A stretch of 64,000 bases of DNA from WRGA01 sp031553395 (GTDB taxonomy: Bacteria; Bacteroidota; Bacteroidia; Bacteroidales; WRGA01), in the NCBI GenBank assembly GCA_031553395.1, contig JAVBLR010000001.1:1-64000 (forward strand). Direction: 5' to 3'. Of this stretch, positions 51,484 through 59,388 are shown piece by piece. The notes beneath the pieces are model-generated. The model did not search any database, was not told where the DNA came from, and saw only the letters and a list, made by a program, of their open reading frames with translations. The stretch's first letter is position 1; every line of letters begins with the position of its first letter. A program made the position numbers and the translations under genes.

Positions 51484-51816
51484 ATGACTACAAATGCCAC
51501 ATTTGCTAAGGGTACTGTTTTCGACCTTTCGCAACAGATTGAATATTCCGAAGGTGGAATTATCAGCAAGCAAGTATTGAAAAATCAGGTGGGAAATGTA
51601 ACTCTGTTTTCTTTTGACAAGGAACAAGGGTTAAGTGAACACACGGCTCCGTTTGATGCATTAGTGCAAATCATTGATGGGAAAGCCGAAATCAGTATTG
51701 GAGGAACACCTCATACATTGGAAGCGGGTCAAATTATCATTATGCCGGCCAATGTCTCTCATGCAGTATATGCTGTAGAACAATTTAAGATGCTATTAAC
51801 GATGATAAAAGGATAA
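51484..51816 (+). CDS. Small single-domain cupin protein
   Basis: 110 residues, one cupin barrel (LSEHTAPFDALVQIIDGKAEIS about 45-66; GQIIIMPANVSHAVYA about 80-95). A partial metal site is possible: His46, Glu44 and His91 lie at cupin motif positions. Its divergent position from nrfHA with a shared operator suggests a role under nitrite or nitric oxide stress; the activity is unknown. Confidence 0.8.
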   Translation: MTTNATFAKGTVFDLSQQIEYSEGGIISKQVLKNQVGNVTLFSFDKEQGLSEHTAPFDALVQIIDGKAEISIGGTPHTLEAGQIIIMPANVSHAVYAVEQFKMLLTMIKG

Positions 51817-51830
51817 AAGGATAAAAGAAT

Positions 51831-51914
51831 GAAGTAGTAAATGTAGTTAGAAGTAGTTATAGAAAAGTTTACTATTGAAGCGATAACTACTTCTAACTAC
51901 ATTTTACTACCTTC
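51831..51914. repeat. Long GTAGTTAGAAGTAGTTAT hairpin between convergent genes
   Basis: 51834-51860 pairs with 51883-51910 over 27 bases with a single bulged A; GAA at 51831-51833 and TTC at 51912-51914 extend it. The loop is 22 bases. It separates the convergent cupin and TPR genes and may serve as a bidirectional terminator, though it is much longer than a normal terminator. Confidence 0.85.
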
Positions 51915-51921
51915 TATTTGG

Positions 51922-53346
51922 CTATTTTTTCATTAAAAACCGCACCTCTTCATTCCGGGCTTTTATGTAAAATTCTTCGGGTTGATCTTGTAATGCATTC
52001 ACTTGAGTTTCGAGATCGAGAATGCTATTTGTTAAACCTGTTTTTTTTGATGTTGAAGTTGTTTCATATTCCATGCGCTTTCCATTGAGAGAAGCCTGTA
52101 AGTCGTTTAGTTGCTTTTCCAATCCTTGCGCTTTGAGAAATAAATCTTTGGCAGTAGCACTTTTAAAATCGGATAATTTTTTATAGATAAGTCCATCGGC
52201 CACAACGAAATGAAAATCGCTATCTTCTTTTTGTTCCTGTTGTACCCGATATATCCTATTCAATAAATCAACATAATCTTCACCTTCATTCCATGTATCC
52301 TTTATACTGTTAATTTTCGCCATGTTTCGAAGATAATTTTCATCATTATTCCGTAGAATTATTTTTTCATTATTAGGGATAAAAAGATAAATACACACTT
52401 TATTCTCAGGTTGATATCTGTCTGAGGCAAACCATCCAACTCCATTTGTTTCATCAATTGCCATCATATAATCATTAAATGGCGAATTAAACGGCATCCC
52501 CATATTCTCGGGAGATAAATAGGTGTCGGTAGCCAAATTGTACCGTGTTATAAAAATATCGTAGCCACCTAATGATGTTTCGTCATCTGTAGAGGCATAA
52601 TAAACAGTAACTCCGTCATTCAACATGAACGGATAATTTTCATCGTATTTGGTGTTCAAGCTTCCATTCAATTTCTTTGCATTTCCGTAATTATCAAGTA
52701 ATTTGTCTTGTGAAAAAAGGTCGTATCCGTCGTTTTCGGTTGGTTCGGCATATAAAATCCGACTGCCTCGTTCGGTCATAAAAACCGTTGCATCAACATT
52801 ACTCTTCTTGAAGAAGTCGTTGTATGTAAATAATTTACCGGAAGTTTTACTTAATTTATATGCAGCTAAGAAATTATTTTTGTCAACAACAGTACTATCG
52901 ATAATTCGGACTTGCTCAATACGTTTGAGCATACTTTCTCCTAATTTTGCTTTCTTGAGTTTTTTTTCACAAGAAGTTGCTGTTGCCGGATCTTTTTTAG
53001 TAGAAGTTACATATTTTTGATAAGCATCAGTTGCTTCAGAAAAACGATATTGTTGAAAATATAAGTCTCCTAAATAAGGATATGCATCGAAAACCTTTTG
53101 TGTTGTTGCTGTTTTTAAATGCTTTTCTGCCGGAGTCCAATCGTTTAATTTAAAGCAAGTTGCTCCGTAGTAATAGTTAACCGAAGCATTATTAGGTGTT
53201 TTTTTTAATAATGTTTCGAATGCGACTTTTGCTTCCTGATATTTTCCAATAGCAAACAAGGCTTTTGCTTCTTCTAATGTTTGTGGAAAAACAGTAGATA
53301 AAGGTAGGAGAAGAAATAATAATATTTTACAAGACAAATGCTTCAT
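51922..53346 (-). CDS. TPR-containing secreted protein with PD40-like propeller segment
   Basis: 474 residues. Signal peptide (about 1-22), TPR repeats (about 23-130: YQEAKVAFETLLKKTPNNA, YFQQYRFSEATDAYQKYV), a middle region with WD40-like/PD40 blades (about 190-320: GYDLFSQDKL, GGYDIFITRYN, GVGWFASDRY) and a C-terminal coiled coil (about 400-460). It resembles the N-terminal part of the TPR-PD40-OmpA proteins of Bacteroidetes but has no OmpA domain. Confidence 0.75.
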   Translation of the reverse strand: MKHLSCKILLFLLLPLSTVFPQTLEEAKALFAIGKYQEAKVAFETLLKKTPNNASVNYYYGATCFKLNDWTPAEKHLKTATTQKVFDAYPYLGDLYFQQYRFSEATDAYQKYVTSTKKDPATATSCEKKLKKAKLGESMLKRIEQVRIIDSTVVDKNNFLAAYKLSKTSGKLFTYNDFFKKSNVDATVFMTERGSRILYAEPTENDGYDLFSQDKLLDNYGNAKKLNGSLNTKYDENYPFMLNDGVTVYYASTDDETSLGGYDIFITRYNLATDTYLSPENMGMPFNSPFNDYMMAIDETNGVGWFASDRYQPENKVCIYLFIPNNEKIILRNNDENYLRNMAKINSIKDTWNEGEDYVDLLNRIYRVQQEQKEDSDFHFVVADGLIYKKLSDFKSATAKDLFLKAQGLEKQLNDLQASLNGKRMEYETTSTSKKTGLTNSILDLETQVNALQDQPEEFYIKARNEEVRFLMKK

Positions 53347-53451
53347 AGTTATTTATTTATGGGAAGTGTCGTAACTGTCAGATTTTATTAAATGTAATAA
53401 ATCCGTATTCATTCACAAAGTTATAAAAAAGCAGGATAGAGAAGAGATACG

Positions 53452-53826
53452 TTATACTTTTTTAATTTCCTTGCCAAAGGGTACTAATGAAAACCCTGCC
53501 AACTTAAAATGTTGTTTTCCAAAGGGAATACCAATGATCGTAATGCAAAAAAGCACTCCGAATAATAGATGAGTAAGGCAAATGCTTATTCCACCGATAA
53601 AAATCCAAACGACATTCATTAATGTATTCAAGCAGCCACTCTGTCTCGGTTTATCAATTGCCTCATATCCAAAAGGCCATAAAGCAAAAACGCCCAATTT
53701 AAAACATTGAAATCCAAATGGAATACCGATGATTGTTATGCATAAGACAATTCCAGCTATTATATATTCGAGAAACACAAAAAATCCACCGAAAATAATC
53801 CAAATTAGATTTCCAAAAAACTTCAT
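53452..53826 (-). CDS. YccF-family inner membrane protein
   Basis: 124 residues made of two similar halves, each with GxxxCITIIGIPFGxQxFKL, the YccF (DUF307) repeat. Four membrane segments. Function unknown. It starts one base after the xth stop codon, so the two are coupled. Confidence 0.9.
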   Translation of the reverse strand: MKFFGNLIWIIFGGFFVFLEYIIAGIVLCITIIGIPFGFQCFKLGVFALWPFGYEAIDKPRQSGCLNTLMNVVWIFIGGISICLTHLLFGVLFCITIIGIPFGKQHFKLAGFSLVPFGKEIKKV

Positions 53827-53827
53827 A

Positions 53828-54592
53828 TTAATAATCTACTTCAGCAACTACAGGACAATGGTCGGAGTGAACAGCTTCGGATAAAATGGCAGCGCCTTTA
53901 AGTTTTGGTTTTACTTGTTCCGAAACAACGTGATAATCAATGCGCCAACCCAGATTCTTTGCCCTTGAATTAGCCATATAACTCCACCAACTGTATTTTT
54001 CGGGCGATTGGTCAAATTCCCTGAAAGTATCAACCATTCCTGTTGCAACAAACTGATCGAACCATTCCCTTTCTTCGGGTAAAAATCCGGATGATTTTTG
54101 ATGCCGCTCCGGATGGTTAATATCGATTGGTTTGTGGCAAATATTAAAATCTCCACAAATTAAAATTTCTGGACGTTCTTTTCTCAGTTCGTGGATGTAT
54201 TTGGTAAATTCCTCTAAAAACTCCATTTTGAATGCTTGCCGTACATCTCCTGTTGTTCCTGATGGAATGTAAACACAAATAACAGTTAAACTGCCGAAAT
54301 CAGCACGGATAATTCGTCCTTCACAATCGAATTTTGGAGAATTCATTCCAAATGAATGATAATCGGGAGCCTTTTTACTGAAAAGTGCAACTCCGCTATA
54401 TCCTTTTTTTTCGGCTGAATTTATCAATGAATGATAACCCAAACTTTGAAATAATAACAAGTCCATTTGTTCGGGTTGGGCTTTTGTTTCCTGTAAACAA
54501 AGAACATCCGGATTAGTATTTTCCAACCATTCGGCAAACCCTTTATTCATCGCCGAACGAATTCCATTTACATTATAAGATATAATTTTCAT
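53828..54592 (-). CDS. xth: Exodeoxyribonuclease III (AP endonuclease)
   Basis: 254 residues of the exonuclease/endonuclease/phosphatase fold: ISYNVNGIRSA (about 3-13), LCLQETKAQ (catalytic Glu, about 31-39), ICGDFNICHKPID (about 146-158), WRIDYHVVS and the final SDHCPV (His, about 243-248). Repairs abasic sites and trims 3' ends. Confidence 0.95.
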   Translation of the reverse strand: MKIISYNVNGIRSAMNKGFAEWLENTNPDVLCLQETKAQPEQMDLLLFQSLGYHSLINSAEKKGYSGVALFSKKAPDYHSFGMNSPKFDCEGRIIRADFGSLTVICVYIPSGTTGDVRQAFKMEFLEEFTKYIHELRKERPEILICGDFNICHKPIDINHPERHQKSSGFLPEEREWFDQFVATGMVDTFREFDQSPEKYSWWSYMANSRAKNLGWRIDYHVVSEQVKPKLKGAAILSEAVHSDHCPVVAEVDY

Positions 54593-54604
54593 TCTCCGTT
54601 ATTA

Positions 54605-54664
54605 GTTATTAGTTATTTGTTATTCGTATATTAATTTAATAACTAACAACAAATAACTAATAAC
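54605..54664. repeat. 17-base perfect GTTATTAG inverted repeat, mlaF-xth gap
   Basis: GTTATTAGTTATTTGTT (54605-54621) pairs perfectly with AACAAATAACTAATAAC (54648-54664). Same word family as the mur-cluster gaps. It fills the gap and may terminate mlaEF. Confidence 0.8.
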
Positions 54665-54674
54665 AAATGTTTGT

Positions 54675-55448
54675 CTATCCTTCCATATCAGTTGTTAAAT
54701 GCACATTTTTTACATCCTTGAATAAATCAGATGCGAATACAAAATCGTTCAAGTCTTTATTCGAAGAAGTAAATATTTCATTTTTAGTGCCTTCCCATCC
54801 TTTTTCTCCTTTGTTGATAAAGATAATATGATCTCCGATTCCCATTACCGAATTCATATCATGTGTATTTACAACAGTTGTCATTCCAAAATCTTTGGTA
54901 ATATCTTGTATTAAAGCATCGATAACCAATGATGTTTTGGGGTCCAATCCCGAATTTGGTTCGTCACAAAATAAATACTTGGGATTTAAAGCGATAGAGC
55001 GGGCAATAGCAACACGCTTTTGCATTCCACCGCTTATTTCTGATGGATATAAGTTTTCGGCTCCTTTTAAATTAACCCTTTCAATGCAAAACATAGCCCT
55101 TTTAATCCGTTCTTTTTGCTTATCAGGAGAAAACATATTCAACGGAAAAAGAACGTTTCCGAGTACAGTCATAGAATCGAATAAAGCCGAACCTTGAAAT
55201 AGCATGCCTTGCTCACGCCTAAGCATACCAACTTCTTTTTTATTCATATTCAAAACATTTCTACCATCATACAGCACTTCTCCCTTATCAGGAGTATGTA
55301 ATCCGACAATACATTTCAGCATAACAGTTTTACCGGAGCCACTTTGCCCGATAATCATGTTTACTTTTCCGGTTTCAAAGACAGCACTTATATTATTAAG
55401 AACTTCTTTTCCTTCAAAAGATTTGTATATATTTTTAATTTCTATCAT
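54675..55448 (-). CDS. mlaF: Lipid transport ABC ATPase MlaF
   Basis: 257 residues. Walker A GQSGSGKT (34-41), signature SGGMQKRVAIARS (about 139-151), Walker B YLFCDEPNSGLDP (about 158-170) and the switch histidine in VVNTHDMNS. With MlaE it drives phospholipid transport between membranes. It follows mlaE by one base. The MCE-domain protein MlaD is not next to it here. Confidence 0.92.
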   Translation of the reverse strand: MIEIKNIYKSFEGKEVLNNISAVFETGKVNMIIGQSGSGKTVMLKCIVGLHTPDKGEVLYDGRNVLNMNKKEVGMLRREQGMLFQGSALFDSMTVLGNVLFPLNMFSPDKQKERIKRAMFCIERVNLKGAENLYPSEISGGMQKRVAIARSIALNPKYLFCDEPNSGLDPKTSLVIDALIQDITKDFGMTTVVNTHDMNSVMGIGDHIIFINKGEKGWEGTKNEIFTSSNKDLNDFVFASDLFKDVKNVHLTTDMEG

Positions 55449-55449
55449 C

Positions 55450-56193
55450 CTATACTTTTAGCATAATTGTCGTAAGAATTACATCTGCTAATAATATCAA
55501 AATACTACTCATTACTACAGAGTTAGTACTTGCTTTTCCCACATCCAAAGCGCCTCCTTTAACATAATAACCATAGTAAGAAGATACGGATGTGATGATA
55601 AATGCAAAAACAAATGATTTTTTCATGGAATACCAGATATATCCGACTTTGAAATCATATTGAATTCCATAAACATAAGTTGATAAAGGAAGAATATCCG
55701 AAAATGTTGCCATAAGATATCCACCTATAAGTCCCGACATCATACTGAAAGAAACTAAAACGGGAATAAATAATACCAATGCCGTTATTTTAGGTAAGAT
55801 AAGGTAGGATGCCGAATTTACACCCATAATATCCAATGCATCAATTTGTTCGGTTACACGCATGGAGCCAATTTCCGAAGCAATATTCGATCCTACTTTT
55901 CCGGCCAAAATTAAACACATGATAGATGATGAAAATTCGAGTAGTAAAGTTTCCCGTGTTGTAAATCCGACAGCATATTTGGGAAGTAAAGGCGAAACGA
56001 TGTTTAGTGTAACTTGCATTGCAATTACAGCTCCGATAAACAGGGAAATAATTACGACAATCCAAATTGAATTAACAACCAACTTCTGGGTTTCATCAAC
56101 TACTTGTTTAAGGAAAATACGCCAGCGTTCGGGAAATGAAAACACCCTTATCATTAGTAAAATGTATTCTCCTAAACGATGTAATGAATTCAT
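55450..56193 (-). CDS. mlaE: Lipid transport ABC permease MlaE
   Basis: 247 residues with five to six membrane spans. Family motifs GKVGSNIASEIGSMRVTEQIDAL (about 98-120) and VNSASYLILP are clear. It pairs with MlaF. A TACCTTTA at 56247-56254 on the minus strand is a weak promoter candidate. Confidence 0.92.
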   Translation of the reverse strand: MNSLHRLGEYILLMIRVFSFPERWRIFLKQVVDETQKLVVNSIWIVVIISLFIGAVIAMQVTLNIVSPLLPKYAVGFTTRETLLLEFSSSIMCLILAGKVGSNIASEIGSMRVTEQIDALDIMGVNSASYLILPKITALVLFIPVLVSFSMMSGLIGGYLMATFSDILPLSTYVYGIQYDFKVGYIWYSMKKSFVFAFIITSVSSYYGYYVKGGALDVGKASTNSVVMSSILILLADVILTTIMLKV

Positions 56194-56322
56194 ATATAGA
56201 TGCTATGAAGTTTAAATTATAAGTTATTGAGTTGCAAAAACGGATGTAAAGGTACATATTTTTTCCTTTCGATAAATAATCCAAGTAAGCCGGTTCTGGT
56301 CATGAGCCTGATTAGCAATAAA

Positions 56323-56359
56323 AAAACGAGTAAATAATCTTATGTTATTTACTCGTTTT
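56323..56359 (-). terminator. Terminator of the ferredoxin gene
   Basis: AAAACGAGTAAATAA (56323-56337) pairs perfectly over 15 bases with 56345-56359 around a seven-base loop. On the minus strand it is followed by TTTTTTTATT, a classic Rho-independent terminator 20 bases after the ferredoxin stop. Confidence 0.9.
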
Positions 56360-56378
56360 ATTTTTACTTTTGCTGAAA

Positions 56379-56546
56379 TTATGCCGGATGGATAGCTTCA
56401 GTTGGACAAACATCGGCGCAAGTACCACAATCAGTACATACATCTGGGTCTATTTTATAGATATCGCCTTCAGATATCGCCTCTACCGGACATTCATCGA
56501 TGCAGCTTCCACAAGCAATGCAATCTTCGCTAATTACGTAAGCCAT
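56379..56546 (-). CDS. Small 2[4Fe-4S] ferredoxin, 55 residues
   Basis: Translating the minus strand from the ATG at 56546 gives MAYVISEDCIACGSC and on, with two complete CxxCxxCxxxCP cluster motifs (Cys9, 12, 15, 19 and Cys37, 40, 43, 47). It is a clostridial-type bacterial ferredoxin for low-potential electron transfer. It has its own terminator (56323-56359) and a TACATTTG promoter element at 56612-56619, so it is a single-gene unit. It is easily missed because it is so short. Confidence 0.95.
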   Translation of the reverse strand: MAYVISEDCIACGSCIDECPVEAISEGDIYKIDPDVCTDCGTCADVCPTEAIHPA

Positions 56547-56611
56547 TTTTATGAGTTTAAAATTAGTTTAACAAATGAATTAATTAATCTGTTTTTTTGT
56601 AATCACAAGTG

Positions 56612-56619
56612 CAAATGTA
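56612..56619 (-). promoter_or_regulatory. Putative -7 element, ferredoxin gene
   Basis: TACATTTG, followed by C, on the minus strand, 66 bases before the ATG. A TTTG lies about 15 bases upstream, closer than usual. Confidence 0.45.
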
Positions 56620-56751
56620 GGAGAATATCGGTGTCAAAAAAAATTTTTTTGCCAAAAAGTTTGTATTTAGAAAAAATCTAAATAAAGTTTATGATTCATT
56701 AAGAGTTGAGATTACAAGTAAGAAGTTAGAAGAATAATACTATTTCGGTAT

Positions 56752-56781
56752 TTTGTTGATATGTAAAAATAATTACTTTTG
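56752..56781 (+). promoter_or_regulatory. Promoter of porT with -33 and -7 elements
   Basis: TTTG at 56752-56755 and TACTTTTG at 56774-56781, 18 bases apart, near the Bacteroidetes arrangement. The leader to the TTG start at 56843 would be about 55 bases. Confidence 0.6.
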
Positions 56782-56842
56782 CACAATGCAATAATCGCAC
56801 TCAGAATCCGTTATTTACAGGATAAGATATAGATTTATTAGA

Positions 56843-57544
56843 TTGAAAAAACTACTTACCATATCACTATTCTTTTTGTTTTGCCATGCTTGGGTTTTTT
56901 CTCAGGTACAAAAAGTTCAGGTAAATCCGTTTGTTGATCAGCGCCTTTTTCATTTGGGCTTTATGGTCGGGGTTAATATGCTGGATATGGAATTTACCCA
57001 TGCCGACTATACTACACCGGAAGGAGAAACATGGTTTGCCGAAATTCCTTCGTATTCTCCCGGATTTTCAGTTGGAATTGTAGGAGAAATGTACTTACAT
57101 AATAATTTCAGTTTGCGTACCATTCCTTCTTTGCATTTCGGAGAGAGGCAAATTATTTTCAGGGAAAGCCATACCGGCGAGGAAGAGAAATTTGCTGTAA
57201 AGTCAAATTATCTGATGATTCCGTTAGATTTGAAAATCAGTTCCAATCGTGTTAATAACTATCGTCCTTATGTGTTGGCCGGATTGAGCGCCGGATTTGA
57301 CTTGTCTAAAAAGAATGAATCTCCTGTTCAGGTAAAACCGATGGATGTGTTTTTGGAATTTGGCGTTGGATGTGATTTTTATTTTCCGTACTTTAAGTTT
57401 ATTCCGGAAATAAAATTTTGCCTCGGATTAACGGATGCGCTTAATCATAATCCCCGTTTGCAGGATAAAAGCTTGGAAAAATATACCAATGCTTTGTCAA
57501 AAGTAACATCACGATTGTTTGTAATTACTTTTAACTTCGAATAA
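56843..57544 (+). CDS. porT: Type IX secretion protein PorT
   Basis: 233 residues, signal peptide MKKLLTISLFFLFCHAWVFSQ, then an eight-stranded barrel. HLGFMVGVNMLDMEFTH, the RTIPSLHFGER block, the YLMIPLDLKISSNRVNNYRP block and the final TSRLFVITFNFE match PorT (about 245 residues in Porphyromonas gingivalis). It is needed for the type IX secretion system, whose cargo carries C-terminal signals; no cargo gene is evident here. The start codon is TTG; no in-frame ATG lies nearby upstream. Confidence 0.85.
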   Translation: MKKLLTISLFFLFCHAWVFSQVQKVQVNPFVDQRLFHLGFMVGVNMLDMEFTHADYTTPEGETWFAEIPSYSPGFSVGIVGEMYLHNNFSLRTIPSLHFGERQIIFRESHTGEEEKFAVKSNYLMIPLDLKISSNRVNNYRPYVLAGLSAGFDLSKKNESPVQVKPMDVFLEFGVGCDFYFPYFKFIPEIKFCLGLTDALNHNPRLQDKSLEKYTNALSKVTSRLFVITFNFE

Positions 57545-57556
57545 AGCTAATTGCAA

Positions 57557-58324
57557 CTACTTATTATTTGTGATTGTTTTTGAAATACCTTCTTTTAGCA
57601 TATCTTCCATTCCGAATAATCCGTTTTCTTTGTTGATAATCCATTTTGCACAAGCAAGAGCACCTTTTCCAAAAGCTTTCCGGGAGATTGTATCGTGCAT
57701 TAAACTGATTGTTTGGTAAGGATAGCCGAACAGGATTTCATGTTTTCCTAAAATACCTCCAACCCGGATAGAATGAATATCTTCTTTAGGAACCTGAAGG
57801 GAGGATGCAATTTTCATGGCTGTTCCCGAAATACCACGTTTTTCCTTGAAATGAGATTCTATGATTTGAATATCAGCTTCGGGTGTAAAACTTGCAATAA
57901 TTTTAGCTACGGTTATTAAGAGATTGATGCCGAGTGTTATATTGGGGCTCCAAAGAATAGCTGTTTGATTTGCAACATCTTTTAATAATGTCAACTGTTT
58001 AGTCTGGTAACTAGATACGGCCGATACTATTTTGATACCATATTTTGCAAACAGAGGATATTTTTCAACATTATTACAATCAGAAAAGTCAATGACAACA
58101 TCTACCGGACGATCATTTAAAAAAGATTCCGACCAATCTTCTTCCGAAAATATTTCTCCTTGTTTTTCCTTACTAATTAATAATAAGGATGATGCATATT
58201 TTCCGCGATAGTAGTTTTTTCTTTTTAAAACCCATTCTACACGAATATCCTTATCTTCTAAAAAAGGAAATATAGCTTCCTTTCCGGTTTTTCCAAAACC
58301 TAAAAATCCTACTTTCATACTCAT
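57557..58324 (-). CDS. dapB: Dihydrodipicolinate reductase-like protein (divergent DapB)
   Basis: 255 residues. NAD(P)-binding GFLGFGKTG (6-14), VVIDFS (about 76-81), SPNITLGINLL (126-136) and a substrate motif IESHFKEKRGISGTA. E. coli DapB has HH with a lysine and DAPSGTA there; here the first His (158) and the Lys (162) remain, the second His is Phe and the proline-containing part is changed and one residue shorter. DapB makes tetrahydrodipicolinate for lysine and meso-DAP. Function is likely but not certain. Confidence 0.75.
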   Translation of the reverse strand: MSMKVGFLGFGKTGKEAIFPFLEDKDIRVEWVLKRKNYYRGKYASSLLLISKEKQGEIFSEEDWSESFLNDRPVDVVIDFSDCNNVEKYPLFAKYGIKIVSAVSSYQTKQLTLLKDVANQTAILWSPNITLGINLLITVAKIIASFTPEADIQIIESHFKEKRGISGTAMKIASSLQVPKEDIHSIRVGGILGKHEILFGYPYQTISLMHDTISRKAFGKGALACAKWIINKENGLFGMEDMLKEGISKTITNNK

Positions 58325-58335
58325 AAATTATTAAA

Positions 58336-58436
58336 AGATAAAGGATTTTCAGAAAGCCTTTTTGTTATTAGATCTTAGTTTGTTATTTTCTTCAAATAAC
58401 AAACTAAGATCTAATAATATTTCGAATCCTTTATCT
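58336..58436. repeat. Nested hairpin with 24-base perfect stem
   Basis: 58365-58388 (TTATTAGATCTTAG and on) pairs perfectly with 58394-58417 around TCTTC. An outer stem, AGATAAAGGATT at 58336-58347 with AATCCTTTATCT at 58425-58436, adds 12 perfect pairs. The right outer arm overlaps the last codons of the DUF4293 gene. It fills the DUF4293-dapB gap. Confidence 0.9.
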
Positions 58437-58910
58437 GATTCTATCCATTGATTTTATCAAAGCCTCATCTTTTTTAATAAATCTCATGGCAAGAAAATTA
58501 AATATCAAGGCGATGAAAGGTAATGCAATTGCTATTCCTGCTCCCATATAAGTAACATTTGAGTTTTGTTGTGTAGTTATCCATAAATATGCAATAGCAG
58601 CATATAACAAAACAAGAAAAATCACATTCAGCCAGCAAAGTTTTAGTTGCAGTTTACGCTTTTTAAAACAGAAAATTGTAATGATAGATAGAGCGCAACT
58701 ATCTACGATTAAGATCAATAGTGTATGTTGCAGATATGCAGGAATAAAGTTGAAAAATTCGTTGTTGAATGAACAACCTATAACGTAATCCACAGTCATT
58801 CCGGTAGGAGGCTGTTGAGATGTTTCAATACCGAGCAGAGGTAAGAAAAACATAACAATCATACATACTGTAACTCCAAATAAATATAAAGTCTGAACTC
58901 TTTGAAGCAT
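58431..58910 (-). CDS. DUF4293 membrane protein
   Basis: 159 residues with four membrane spans. MLQRVQTLYLFGV at the start is typical of DUF4293, a Bacteroidetes family of unknown function usually found in the bamD-rpoZ neighbourhood, as here. Its last two codons and stop lie inside the outer arm of the hairpin at 58336-58436. Confidence 0.85.
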   Translation of the reverse strand: MLQRVQTLYLFGVTVCMIVMFFLPLLGIETSQQPPTGMTVDYVIGCSFNNEFFNFIPAYLQHTLLILIVDSCALSIITIFCFKKRKLQLKLCWLNVIFLVLLYAAIAYLWITTQQNSNVTYMGAGIAIALPFIALIFNFLAMRFIKKDEALIKSMDRIR

Positions 58911-58966
58911 ATCTTTTTTATTTTGATAAATGTTACATTTAAAAATGGTTCTTCTTATAAGAACAA

Positions 58967-59014
58967 AATAGACGGGTAGATAAGCAATTTTGTTCAGCTT
59001 TCCACTCGTCTATT
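58967..59014 (-). terminator. Possible terminator after rpoZ
   Basis: AATAGACGGGT (58967-58977) faces ACTCGTCTATT (59004-59014), 10 of 11 positions pairing. On the minus strand it is followed by TTTTG. It lies in the rpoZ-DUF4293 gap, so DUF4293 may be partly uncoupled. Confidence 0.55.
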
Positions 59015-59032
59015 GTATTTGGTGTCAATGTT

Positions 59033-59377
59033 TTATAGTTTTTCCTTTTCTTTCGTAGGATTTTTATGATATACTTTTCCTTCGATATATTCCTGAGCTG
59101 CAATAAGAGTTGCTTTGGGTAATTTTTCATAATAACGAGAGATTTCGATTTGTTCCCTGTTTTCGAAAATTTCTTCCAAATTATCAGAATAGGAAGCAAA
59201 ATCTTGTAACTTTTTGTTCAAATCACCTTTTATAGCTTCACTGATCTGATTTGCTCTTTTTCCGATTGCACGTACAGTTTCATAGACATTACCTGTGTCT
59301 TCAGATAATCTGAGCATATCTCGTGTAACTGTATTTGCCGGAGCATTTGTCTTTCTGTAATCCATATCTATTTTCAT
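59033..59377 (-). CDS. rpoZ: RNA polymerase omega subunit (Bacteroidetes RpoZ)
   Basis: 114 residues. MDYRKTNAPANTVTRDM, GNVYETVRAIGKRANQI (the conserved omega/Rpb6 helix) and EKLPKATLIAAQEYIEGKVYHKNP match the omega subunit of this phylum. It stabilises the beta-prime subunit. It is 12 bases from bamD and co-transcribed with it. The alternative start two codons in (MDYRKT) is possible. Confidence 0.9.
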   Translation of the reverse strand: MKIDMDYRKTNAPANTVTRDMLRLSEDTGNVYETVRAIGKRANQISEAIKGDLNKKLQDFASYSDNLEEIFENREQIEISRYYEKLPKATLIAAQEYIEGKVYHKNPTKEKEKL

Positions 59378-59388
59378 CTGTTAATTTT

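Noticed and set aside
55862..56215. 117-codon open frame on the plus strand
   Set aside because: Antisense to mlaE, which has full family motifs. No promoter or homology seen for the plus frame.
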